Of a DNA stretch of 33,651 bases, positions 24,107 through 31,795 are shown in pieces (the stretch's first letter is position 1; every line of letters starts with the position of its first letter). The translations under genes and the position numbers were made by a program. The stretch comes from Candidatus Peregrinibacteria bacterium (GTDB lineage Bacteria; Patescibacteriota; Gracilibacteria; UBA1369; UBA12463), in NCBI GenBank assembly GCA_026395555.1, contig JAPLYO010000020.1:1-33651 (forward strand), written 5' to 3'. The notes under the pieces were generated by a model that made no database searches, was not told the DNA's origin, and saw only the letters and a program-made list of their open reading frames with translations.

Positions 24107-24108
24107 GA

Positions 24109-24729
24109 ATGAGTTATTATTTCGATGATCAATATCGGCTTTCTCGATGCCTCACCTTTGCGATCATGAGTTTTTTCGCTATAGGATTGTGTTTCATGCC
24201 CACCCCTTCTGTGCATGCATCTTCTTTTCCGTCGAATGTTGATCTAAAAAAGGTTCAATCGACCTGGCTCGGCTGGTACAACACGGTCCGGACCAAGGCG
24301 AAGCTTCCTCTCTATACTTACTGCCCGACACTTCAGCGTACCGCGACCGCATGGTCGACGACGGCGAAAGAGCGCGGATATCTCAATCATAAGCGTAACG
24401 GCCAAACGGCATATTACGACTATACTCTTATCAAAAAGTGGTTCGCCGCGCAGGGGGTTGTTTTCAGCGGCTCGGGAACGCTCTTCACGGAGAACATCGG
24501 CTGGGGTCCATATAGTTGTACGAAAAAAGATTGTACAAGTGAGATGATTGATACGATTCGCTATACGTTCGATGCGTATATGGCGGAGAAGGGGAAGAGT
24601 TACCGTCCTCACTACAATAGTGTCGTCAGTTCTGTGTATACCAAGATTGGCCTCGGCATCGTCGTTGACGAGAAGAAGGGGAAGTTATACCTGACGGTGC
24701 ATTATGCGAAGAAGGTTCCTACAATGTGA
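24109..24729 (+). CDS. Secreted CAP (SCP/PR-1)-domain protein
   Basis: The 206-residue product has a signal peptide that ends at about SVHA-S (residue 37). A CAP domain follows: VQSTWLGWYNTVRTKAKLPLY, then CPTLQRTATAWSTTAKERGYLNHKRNG with His94, TENIGWG at 127-133 with Glu128, and a late YRPHYNSVVSSVYTKIGLGIV with the second His. These are the cavity residues of the family. CAP proteins act outside the cell in lipid binding, adhesion or proteolysis; the bacterial role is mostly unknown. Two close Cys (137 and 142) may form a disulfide. The stop is TGA, and the 3' end overlaps the convergent aspartate kinase gene by 11 bases. ATG at 24166 is an alternative start. Confidence 0.85.
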   Translation: MSYYFDDQYRLSRCLTFAIMSFFAIGLCFMPTPSVHASSFPSNVDLKKVQSTWLGWYNTVRTKAKLPLYTYCPTLQRTATAWSTTAKERGYLNHKRNGQTAYYDYTLIKKWFAAQGVVFSGSGTLFTENIGWGPYSCTKKDCTSEMIDTIRYTFDAYMAEKGKSYRPHYNSVVSSVYTKIGLGIVVDEKKGKLYLTVHYAKKVPTM

Positions 24730-26299
24730 ACGTGGTCGTAAGTGCCTCCGTCTGTTCAGCTCGTCTCTTGGTGAACTCCGCAATAATCTCCGGGTCGTTG
24801 TCGACAAAAATACTGTGGAGAAGCTGTTCGGCGCGTTTGCAGTCTTGTTTATCGATAAGATAGTTAATACGAGTTTGCTTGGATCCGTGTACGACGGCGG
24901 TGATATTGATACCGAATGCTGAGAATACGCCGGATATGTTTGCGAGCATGCCGACTCGATCATGCATCTCTTTGCCGACTACCGATATGGAGGCTCGGCT
25001 CTTGTCCCACTCGATATCATCGACGATATACTGCTCTTCGTTCACCTCAATGGTTTTGAGTTTGTCGATAACGGTGCGAATAATTTTGCGTGCGACTTTT
25101 CTGTCGGACTCATCTTCCGGCAGCGGAACGCTGAAAGTGATACTTGTTCCTTCTGGAAAAATGCCATCAATGCTTATGCCATGTTTTGCGAATACATCCG
25201 AGATTGCCGCTATGAAACCCGGCTCATCTGCCATTTCCGGAACATCAATGGTTATCGCATCCATATTCATATTACTCACGATCGTTTTGAAGGCGTGGTG
25301 GGTCAAGATGCTTCCGGTTGAAATATTTGTTCCAATATCATCATCCAGGTTGCTGATATCACGGATCTGAAGATCATGGTTGTGTTGGCGAGCGCGCGAT
25401 AGCGCGCGAGGATTGATCAACTTGCTTCCCGCCCCGGCGATCTCCAGAGCAACTTTTATCGAGACGTCTTCATGTAAGACGGCTTTATTCTTCTTGGAAT
25501 TCAGATTTTTTGGATTGGCGGTGTATATGCCACGTACGTCTTTTAAGAATCTTGTTGCCGTGACGTCTTCTCCCTCTTCTCGCAATACGACCGCTACATC
25601 TACTCCGGTGACATCACTATAACCTCGCCCTTCATCGATGGTTATGCCTCGTGGTGTGCCGGCTACGTGACCCCCGAAAATACGTATGTCATTTCCGGTT
25701 TCTTCACTGCCCAATGCCTTACGAATGGCTCCGTGTACACCTTTTTCTATTCTTCTACTTGAAATTTTTCCACCGGCCTCTTCGGTTTCTTCACATCTCA
25801 CATCTTCATATAATCGTGTTTTCTTTCCTTCTTGTTGCAAGAATATATCCAGCAATTTTCTCGCCATATTTTCACCAAAACCAATTACCTGATCACGAAT
25901 TTCAAATGAATTTACAACGGGCATGAGTATTTTTGAAATCTTTTTGTGATTCATAAGTGCCTGTTTGAGAATTTCAAAAGCACTGTCGTAAGCCTGATAG
26001 GCATCAACCTTATATTCACCTTTGAAAAATTTCTCAATTGTTACACCGTGAACCGCCTTGGCGGCCTCGAAAGCTGTCGTAATATCTGATTCTCCGTAAT
26101 CCTGCCCATTGAGATCATCCATCGCCTTGATGAGTTTGTTTGTAACTCCTTCGAGTGCCGATACCACCAGTACTACTTTTTCTCCTCTACTTTCAAAAAT
26201 ATTTACCGCATTAAGAACCTTGTCCAGCTGCGACATATTCTTTCCACCGATTTTATTTACGGTCGTTGGAGCTCGTTTCGTTTCAGGATTTGCTGACAT
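24719..26299 (-). CDS. Aspartate kinase with C-terminal ACT domains
   Basis: The 526-residue enzyme phosphorylates L-aspartate, the entry to lysine, threonine, methionine and diaminopimelate synthesis. The amino-acid-kinase domain (about 10-320) shows LVVSALEGVTNKL (44-56), FGENMARKL, GHVAGTPRGITIDEGRGYSDVTGVDVA (substrate and ATP pocket), and the FLKDVRGIYTANPK loop. Two ACT domains (about 350-510) give feedback control, seen in EMADEPGFIAAISDVFAKHGISIDGI and MHDRVGMLANISGVFSAFGINI. The N-terminal motif reads KIGGKN instead of KFGGTS, losing the Thr/Ser that helps bind ATP phosphates. No other pathway enzyme is in the window. Confidence 0.88.
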   Translation of the reverse strand: MSANPETKRAPTTVNKIGGKNMSQLDKVLNAVNIFESRGEKVVLVVSALEGVTNKLIKAMDDLNGQDYGESDITTAFEAAKAVHGVTIEKFFKGEYKVDAYQAYDSAFEILKQALMNHKKISKILMPVVNSFEIRDQVIGFGENMARKLLDIFLQQEGKKTRLYEDVRCEETEEAGGKISSRRIEKGVHGAIRKALGSEETGNDIRIFGGHVAGTPRGITIDEGRGYSDVTGVDVAVVLREEGEDVTATRFLKDVRGIYTANPKNLNSKKNKAVLHEDVSIKVALEIAGAGSKLINPRALSRARQHNHDLQIRDISNLDDDIGTNISTGSILTHHAFKTIVSNMNMDAITIDVPEMADEPGFIAAISDVFAKHGISIDGIFPEGTSITFSVPLPEDESDRKVARKIIRTVIDKLKTIEVNEEQYIVDDIEWDKSRASISVVGKEMHDRVGMLANISGVFSAFGINITAVVHGSKQTRINYLIDKQDCKRAEQLLHSIFVDNDPEIIAEFTKRRAEQTEALTTTFTL

Positions 26300-26323
26300 A
26301 TTGTGGATTTATTACAAGGTTGC

Positions 26324-26352
26324 ATCGTATCGTTTGTTTTATGTAGTGTAAA
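26324..26352 (-). promoter_or_regulatory. Candidate promoter of aspartate kinase
   Basis: On the minus strand: TTTACA (plus 26347-26352), 17 bases, TACGAT (plus 26324-26329), leaving a leader of about 18 bases to the ATG at 26299. The -35 box matches 5 of 6 and the -10 box 4 of 6. On the plus strand the divergent gene has TATGAT at 26382-26387, six bases before its ATG at 26394. Confidence 0.45.
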
Positions 26353-26393
26353 GTTGACTTTTCTCTCAAAATAAATGCTGTTATGATAATGGT

Positions 26394-27287
26394 ATGTTGC
26401 CTCACGTTATCGTTAACTCCACGAAAAAGTTAGATGCCGTTGTCGTCGCAAAGACTTTGGCTTGTATTATTTTGCTGATCGTCTGTGTTGGTTTTTTTGC
26501 AAAGGTTTCGGCGTCTCTTTCAAATGACTATTATCTTTTGATTATGCCAACGGCAGGTAAGACTATTCCGTGGCTTATTCGTCTTGCTATTTCGTCTCTA
26601 CTTTTTGCCGTTTCGGCCAGTGTCGTAGCGGTAGTAGTTCGTCCGATTTGGATTGCCGTTTTGGCATATCTTGCCGGGGCTTTTTTGTATGTACTTATAA
26701 CTGGCTCAAGTAGCGCTACCTGGATCGTGGCCGCAATAATTTTTGTATGCATGTCTCTTTACGGACTTTATATTTCCAAGCAGTTGAGGAATCAGGTGAA
26801 TTTTTCACTCCATCCTCTTTCGGATATGAAGGTGCTTCTTTTTTCCCTTCTTGCGGCGCTTATATCGGTTTCATTCGCGCTTGGGTATAGTACCGATTCT
26901 GCTCGCCATGGAGGATATATACTTCCACCGGAAATCAAAACGCTTGGAGTTAATTATCTGTATGATCAGCAGAAGCCTCTTATTGAGGCACAGCCGGGGA
27001 CGAAATCTCAAAAAGAAAAGGCCCTCAAGGCGGCACATGACAAGATGCAAAGTACCGTTGATGATATAGAAAAAGGTCTTAAGCCTATACAGGTGGGTAT
27101 TCCTATTATGCTCGGCGTTTCCCTCTTTTTTATCATACAACTTATTTTTATTATCCTCTCTTTTGTCGCAATGGCGTTTCTCAGTTTGCTCTTTTTTATT
27201 TTGAAGATTACGCATTTTACGCACCTGGCAAATGAAATGCGGGAGGTGACATATATTACGCTTGAGCCGGTTGATGAGAAGAAATAG
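26394..27287 (+). CDS. Polytopic membrane protein of unknown function
   Basis: I do not recognise a family. The 297-residue protein has about six hydrophobic helices: roughly 17-40, 58-80, 84-105, 108-126, 146-166 and 231-270. A soluble part (about 168-230) contains a GYILPPEIKTLGVNYLYDQQKPLIE segment and a Lys/Glu-rich helix. There is no known active-site motif. It is divergent from aspartate kinase and 35 bases upstream of a secreted protein on the same strand, so the two likely form a pair. A TATGAT box six bases before the ATG suggests a leaderless transcript. Confidence 0.7.
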   Translation: MLPHVIVNSTKKLDAVVVAKTLACIILLIVCVGFFAKVSASLSNDYYLLIMPTAGKTIPWLIRLAISSLLFAVSASVVAVVVRPIWIAVLAYLAGAFLYVLITGSSSATWIVAAIIFVCMSLYGLYISKQLRNQVNFSLHPLSDMKVLLFSLLAALISVSFALGYSTDSARHGGYILPPEIKTLGVNYLYDQQKPLIEAQPGTKSQKEKALKAAHDKMQSTVDDIEKGLKPIQVGIPIMLGVSLFFIIQLIFIILSFVAMAFLSLLFFILKITHFTHLANEMREVTYITLEPVDEKK

Positions 27288-27322
27288 TTACAAATTATTT
27301 ATTATTTATTTACCTCATTGCT

Positions 27323-28213
27323 ATGAAAAAATCTTTTATTTCTTCAGTGGCTGTCGTGATGTTGCTGGCGCAGATTACTCCAGTTTTTGCAGCGAATGAG
27401 ACCAAACCAACTGCGACTTTTTTTGAAAATGCCTGGAAGGATGCCGACACAACACGATCTTATGGTTTTACATGCAAAGCTTCTTCTACAAGTATCAAGA
27501 CAAAAAAAGGAGTTACGTTAACCGGTGATGACAAGAAACAGGTTGATTTAGTTTTAAGCGCCCTCAAGAAGTTCAAGCGCACTGACGTTGGTACGCTTCT
27601 TGGCCAAAAAAAGCAGATGTATACCTCACGAGAGTCTCTCAACTCCCTTGGAATTTTGGACTCAATGTCTGCAGGTCAGCTCACACTCGACGAGGCTATT
27701 CAGAAAATGAAGACCGCCAAAAAAGCAAAAGGGGAGATAGTCGTAGATGGAAATTTCGTTTATTACAAGGGAAATGCCGGATGGAAGGTTTTTGAGGATG
27801 CTGATTTTGCCAATAAACTTTATTCAGCTGCAGCGAATGACTCACTTGTAAGTACGCTCGAGAAGTCATCGTTTGTTTTCAAAAATTATACGAATCCTGG
27901 AAAATCACAGCCTGCCATATATCAAGGAACGCTCACGAGTGACGGTACGACAACCCTTCTTAAGCCATTTTTAGGTGAAGATACCGCAAAAAAACAGGTT
28001 AATGCACCGACGAGCTTGGTGATCGCCGGAGATGCTCATATGCAACAATATGATGTAGTCGCGAAGGTTGTTCTCGGAGGACTGTCATTTACCGTGAAGG
28101 ACCAGTGTACTGCAAAATTAAAGAATGCAACGATCAAAGTTCCTTCAAATGCCGCGACCATTGATGCGGCCACTGGAAAGGAGGAGCTGTCTAAATTGAT
28201 AATAGACCTCTAA
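27323..28213 (+). CDS. Secreted protein, possible LolA/LppX-like fold
   Basis: The 296-residue product has a signal peptide (MKKSFISSVAVVMLLAQITPVFA-A, cleavage near residue 23). The mature part has alternating polar strands (GEIVVDGNFVYYKGNAGWKVF, PAIYQGTLTSDG, SLVIAGDAHMQQYDVVAKVVLGGLSFTVKDQC) that recall LolA/LppX-type lipid carriers, which form a half-barrel around a helix, but the likeness is weak and by eye. Cys50 and a late Cys near 264 could form a disulfide. No lipobox Cys follows the signal peptide. It lies just after the membrane protein gene and its end overlaps the convergent DUF6629 gene by four bases. Confidence 0.68.
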   Translation: MKKSFISSVAVVMLLAQITPVFAANETKPTATFFENAWKDADTTRSYGFTCKASSTSIKTKKGVTLTGDDKKQVDLVLSALKKFKRTDVGTLLGQKKQMYTSRESLNSLGILDSMSAGQLTLDEAIQKMKTAKKAKGEIVVDGNFVYYKGNAGWKVFEDADFANKLYSAAANDSLVSTLEKSSFVFKNYTNPGKSQPAIYQGTLTSDGTTTLLKPFLGEDTAKKQVNAPTSLVIAGDAHMQQYDVVAKVVLGGLSFTVKDQCTAKLKNATIKVPSNAATIDAATGKEELSKLIIDL

Positions 28214-28827
28214 TTCGCGAGAAACGCTATGCCTAACCATAGGCTGAGGAATGCCGCAAAAAAGCACCAGACCGATCCAAATGAGGTTAGGTATAATGCT
28301 GCGGCTGCAATAAGTGAGAGGCATAAGAGTATGCCGAAAATGCGAATAAATTTTTTGCTGGAAACGAGACATGATCCACATGTTGCTAAGACATAGAGGA
28401 CACTGGCTGCTTTCCAGAATGTAATGGTTTGTAAATATACCAAGCTACCCTTGTGCGTGATCTCGCTCATCACGTTGTGTGTAAACATGTTTGTTAATAG
28501 ATACCCACTCACTACAGCACCGAGGACTATAGATACTTTGAGTACTTTTCGGCGAAGAGGGGACGTTTCGATCGAGAGAACGGCGATCGGTGTATATACC
28601 GGCCAAATTACATAAGCAAAAAGGAGGAATCCATAGGTAAAAACAGTACTCCATGGCGCACTCCCGAGTGTCATCCATAATCCTCCCTCAATCAACTGCT
28701 GTACGCCAAAAATAATCGGTACAACTCCAATCATTTTTTCTTTTTTTGGTGCTTTTTGTGTGGTGGCTACTCCGGTTGCAACGAGCGCTGCTCCGGCGAT
28801 AAAACTAACGGGTGCAGAAAAGCACAT
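28210..28827 (-). CDS. DUF6629-like polytopic membrane protein
   Basis: The 205-residue protein starts with MCFSAPVSFIAG, the signature opening of a family of small bacterial membrane proteins (MCFSAxxSF). About seven hydrophobic helices are spread over its whole length, with the motif GVQQLIEGGLWM near 41-52 and a WPVYTPIAVL segment near 75. The function of this family is not known. It is the last gene of a leftward run after the adhesin-sortase and the small acidic protein, with a 25-base gap upstream. Confidence 0.8.
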   Translation of the reverse strand: MCFSAPVSFIAGAALVATGVATTQKAPKKEKMIGVVPIIFGVQQLIEGGLWMTLGSAPWSTVFTYGFLLFAYVIWPVYTPIAVLSIETSPLRRKVLKVSIVLGAVVSGYLLTNMFTHNVMSEITHKGSLVYLQTITFWKAASVLYVLATCGSCLVSSKKFIRIFGILLCLSLIAAAALYLTSFGSVWCFFAAFLSLWLGIAFLAN

Positions 28828-28852
28828 GATATTGCTGTTGAATGAATAATAA

Positions 28853-29293
28853 TTAATCCGTTAAGAACTTCCACTCACCATGTACGTATCTTGCTGCCGA
28901 TGTACCATTTACGTACTCGCCGTATTCATAATATGCTACATGAATTTCTGGAAGGCCTGGGGGTACGACAAGCATATCGGTTCGATCGGGAATGGCAAAT
29001 CTTCGATACTGGTAGGCAACTTTTTCATGTTCTTCTACGCCGGGCACTTCAATATCTAGCTCATAAAGGCCTTTTTCATCTACCGTCCTCTTTGTTTCCG
29101 TATGCTCTCCATCTTCTCTTACGAGACCGGCTCTCCTTCCGGCATTCATGAGTGCTCCCATCACGGCGTGGATCTCCTCGGGTGTTGGTATGTGTTCGGG
29201 TCCCTTTTCGAGGGTGCCGGCATCGCTTGTGTTTGGTGCAGCGGAAACGGGTGTTTCTGCTTCATCTCCATCATTTCGCATCTGTTCTGACAT
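28853..29293 (-). CDS. Small acidic protein of unknown function
   Basis: I do not recognise this 146-residue product. Residues 1-40 are polar and acidic and probably disordered (GDEAETPVSAAPNTSDAG). Residues 38-55 look helical (PTPEEIHAVMGALMNAGRRAG), and the rest alternates charged strands with Tyr (YELDIEVPGVEEHEKVAYQYRRF, HVAYYEYGEYVNG). There is no signal peptide or membrane helix, so it is cytosolic. It starts 22 bases after the adhesin-sortase gene and 25 bases before the DUF6629-like gene, and is likely co-transcribed with them. Confidence 0.65.
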   Translation of the reverse strand: MSEQMRNDGDEAETPVSAAPNTSDAGTLEKGPEHIPTPEEIHAVMGALMNAGRRAGLVREDGEHTETKRTVDEKGLYELDIEVPGVEEHEKVAYQYRRFAIPDRTDMLVVPPGLPEIHVAYYEYGEYVNGTSAARYVHGEWKFLTD

Positions 29294-29315
29294 AGTTAGT
29301 TGGTGAACGAATATT

Positions 29316-31676
29316 TTATATTTCTTTGTCCGTGAAGACTACTCGTCGATTCGGGAAGCTTTTTGTGACAGTATTCCAAGTGCCATCGCATGTGATGAGG
29401 TTGAGATGCGCTTTTCCGTCATGTGAGAGAAATATATTCGTATCTGGAGTATAGGTTTCCGGGTCGTATATTTTACTTTCTCTTACGATGAATGTTGTTG
29501 TTTTTCCCGCATCGTCCGTGACGAGTACTTTGTCGCCCTTTTTTAATTTTTTGAGGTTATCGAATACCGATCCACTACCGCTGAGCCAGTGGCCGAAGTG
29601 ACCGGCGATCACCGAACTTCCGATTACTCCTGGTGGTGGGCCGAGATTGAACCATGCGGTGTTCGTAGGTCCTGTTGGCGGTACCATTGCTCCGTCTTTT
29701 CCGATGCCTACATGCTGAATGGGAGCGTTTACGCCAATACTTGGAATTTTGATGCGCATTGGTAGTGCGTATGGTTTTGATGCGGTTGCTGCTGTGTTTG
29801 GTAGTTTTGGAGAGATGGTCCAGATCGAATCCGGCGGCGGTTCGATGGTTGTAGGTGGAGTGACAACAGGCGGAACTACTGGCGGTACATAAGGGGGAAC
29901 ATACACTGCCATATCGTCATTTGTAATGATGCACGTCTTATCATCTCCGTTGACGAGTGTAACTTTTCCTTTGGCATCGCAGTCGCCACTGAATTTTTTG
30001 GTATAAGAATTGTTTGTATTTTCGCTCACAACATATGTTCCTACCTTCAATGCGTAGGACTTTCCAGGCGCCACCATGCCGGCCGCTGGACTTCCTGCAA
30101 CATTCCCGGATCCGGATGAGCCGGTTTTTTTGACATATAATTTAAAGGAAGATGATTTTTTGGTACCACCATTATTGTTAATTACCTCCTTGATTACGTG
30201 AAGTGTGGCTGTTTTTGGGGATGATGGTGGTGTGACGATGGGTGGCGTGTAAGGAGGCTCTACAGGTGGTACGTATGGTGGCGTATAAGGTGGTGTGTAT
30301 GGAGGAACGACCGGTGGAATGTAGGGCGGAATATAGGTAGCGACATCATCATTCGTAATGGTACAAGTCTTGCTTGTCTCGAACGCTACCGTGACGTTTC
30401 CATTTGTATCGCAGTCTCCGCTGAAGCTTGCGGTATATCCAGGGAAGGCGTTTTCACCCACGGTATAAACTCCTGGGGCGAGCGTGTACAATTTTCCCGG
30501 TGTTCCAACTCCTGCAGCTGGACTTCCGGCGACGTCTGATGACCCCATGGATCCTGAAACTTTCACATGGAGCGTGAAAGAAGAGGCGGTTTCTATTCCA
30601 CCGTCGTTATTGATAACCTGCTTCACGACATGAAGTGTGCCTGCTGGTGGAGGTCCCTGATCATAGTTTGTCAGTGTGCATGTTTTGTTGTCACCTGCGG
30701 CGAGTGTGAGTCGGCCGATAGAGTCGCAGTCATCGCCACCATAGATCGCCGTATATCCCGGGACGGCATCTTCACTTATGATGTACGTACCTGCGTTCAG
30801 GGTGTATGTCGTGCCCGGAGTAGATACTCCTACATGTGGACTTCCAGCGACATCTACACCGGAAAGCTTTACATGCAAATTAAAATCACCCGGTACGGCT
30901 GTGCCGCTATAGGCGTTCACCACTTTTTTGATAACGTGAAATGTTGCGGTTGTTGGTGGGGGAGTGCAGGTGGGTACGGAGATAGCATCTTTCTCGTCAA
31001 TCGAGAGCGTTCCATTATAGACTAATGCTCTTCCCGTCCAGCTGAGGTGATCCTTTAATGTTAATCCTTCGGGTTCAATGAGTGTTCCGATGAATTTGGA
31101 GTAGGCTCCAAGGATAGATACTACGGCGCCCGGAGATGTTGTCCAGAATGTATTACACGCTGATGCTCCATTGGATAACGTGACAACCGAGTGGTCGGCG
31201 GTGATGAGTGAGCCAGCTATTCTAAAAATATACGTTCCGCTGCCATTAAGGGTAATTCCACTGAGTCCAATCGATGCGCCGCTCGCGAATGGCGTGCAGT
31301 ATATTCCCGGCGTATATACTCCTGAGTTGTAGACCGCGAGGTCGACATTGGATGGGAGATTAACGGTACATGGCTGGCTATTGAGTGCCGCCGAGACCGT
31401 TCCTTGATCTATTCCCGCTTGGCTGTAGGCGGCATTAGTTACGTTTGTCGCGCCGCTGACGCTTGGAAATCCTCCTGTTCCTGATGTTGTCGTGTAGCCG
31501 AGATCTCCCGTGATCACCGCTCCGCTATGAGCATAGGTAAATGTATGCGCGAGAACTCCGTATGTGCTGGTCGTTGCGAGTGATGGTGTTGATGCCGCAC
31601 TGGCACTCATTATGCTAGAAAGGCTAAAAACAAAACTTATGACCGCGACAAGAGCGGCCCTTTTGGATATTTTCAT
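29316..31676 (-). CDS. Adhesin-sortase fusion: DUF3494 ice-binding domain, three beta-sandwich repeats, LPNTA motif, sortase
   Basis: The 786-residue protein has a signal peptide (1-28, ASA-A end). A DUF3494 ice-binding-type solenoid follows (about 30-235: AVITGDLG, GVYTPGIYC, GTYIFRIAGSLIT, CNTFW, GTLIEPEGLTL, GRALVYNG). Three tandem modules of about 98 residues come next, each opening with HVIKxVxN and closing with CTxTNxD; two Pro-rich linkers follow modules 2 and 3. An LPNTA sequence sits at 625-629. The end (about 645-786) is a sortase: AGHFGH with catalytic His693, LITC with Cys763, and Arg777/778. All three catalytic residues are present. The class resembles D/E/F-type sortases with LITC. 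The start at 31676 opens the signal peptide. There is no C-terminal membrane helix, so the sortase may be held by an uncleaved signal helix or act on its own polypeptide. Confidence 0.88.
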   Translation of the reverse strand: MKISKRAALVAVISFVFSLSSIMSASAASTPSLATTSTYGVLAHTFTYAHSGAVITGDLGYTTTSGTGGFPSVSGATNVTNAAYSQAGIDQGTVSAALNSQPCTVNLPSNVDLAVYNSGVYTPGIYCTPFASGASIGLSGITLNGSGTYIFRIAGSLITADHSVVTLSNGASACNTFWTTSPGAVVSILGAYSKFIGTLIEPEGLTLKDHLSWTGRALVYNGTLSIDEKDAISVPTCTPPPTTATFHVIKKVVNAYSGTAVPGDFNLHVKLSGVDVAGSPHVGVSTPGTTYTLNAGTYIISEDAVPGYTAIYGGDDCDSIGRLTLAAGDNKTCTLTNYDQGPPPAGTLHVVKQVINNDGGIETASSFTLHVKVSGSMGSSDVAGSPAAGVGTPGKLYTLAPGVYTVGENAFPGYTASFSGDCDTNGNVTVAFETSKTCTITNDDVATYIPPYIPPVVPPYTPPYTPPYVPPVEPPYTPPIVTPPSSPKTATLHVIKEVINNNGGTKKSSSFKLYVKKTGSSGSGNVAGSPAAGMVAPGKSYALKVGTYVVSENTNNSYTKKFSGDCDAKGKVTLVNGDDKTCIITNDDMAVYVPPYVPPVVPPVVTPPTTIEPPPDSIWTISPKLPNTAATASKPYALPMRIKIPSIGVNAPIQHVGIGKDGAMVPPTGPTNTAWFNLGPPPGVIGSSVIAGHFGHWLSGSGSVFDNLKKLKKGDKVLVTDDAGKTTTFIVRESKIYDPETYTPDTNIFLSHDGKAHLNLITCDGTWNTVTKSFPNRRVVFTDKEI
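29912..30950 (-). repeat. Three tandem Ig/SpaA-like modules with Pro-rich stalk in the adhesin-sortase
   Basis: Modules lie at about 30660-30950, 30344-30642 and 29912-30212. Shared marks are the opening HVIKxVxN, a central DVAGSP or NVAGSP, GxYxxxE strands, CD(A/S/T)xG and a closing CTxTNxD. Modules 2 and 3 are the most alike. A linker of about 43 residues rich in PPYTPP/PPYVPP units separates modules 2 and 3, and a shorter VPPYVPPVVPP linker follows module 3. Confidence 0.82.
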
Positions 31677-31757
31677 AAGATATTTGAAAAGTGAGTAAGG
31701 GATTGAGGTACTTATCCTCAGTGTACGCTCTTGATAGCTTTGCATGCGTTCTTAGCA

Positions 31758-31786
31758 TTGACATATATTATTTAAGGTGTTAAGTT
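31758..31786 (+). promoter_or_regulatory. Promoter of the zinc peptidase gene, near-leaderless
   Basis: TTGACA (31758-31763) is a perfect -35 box, followed by 17 bases and TAAGTT (31781-31786), a weaker -10 box. Nine bases, ACTTCTCCT, separate it from the ATG at 31796, so the mRNA would begin within two or three bases of the start codon. Confidence 0.58.
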
Positions 31787-31795
31787 ACTTCTCCT

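Noticed and set aside
29824-30343. CRISPR array or tandem DNA repeat at the Pro-rich linkers
   Set aside because: The similarity comes from codons for PPY/PPV units inside a coding frame; there are no spacers or constant repeats.
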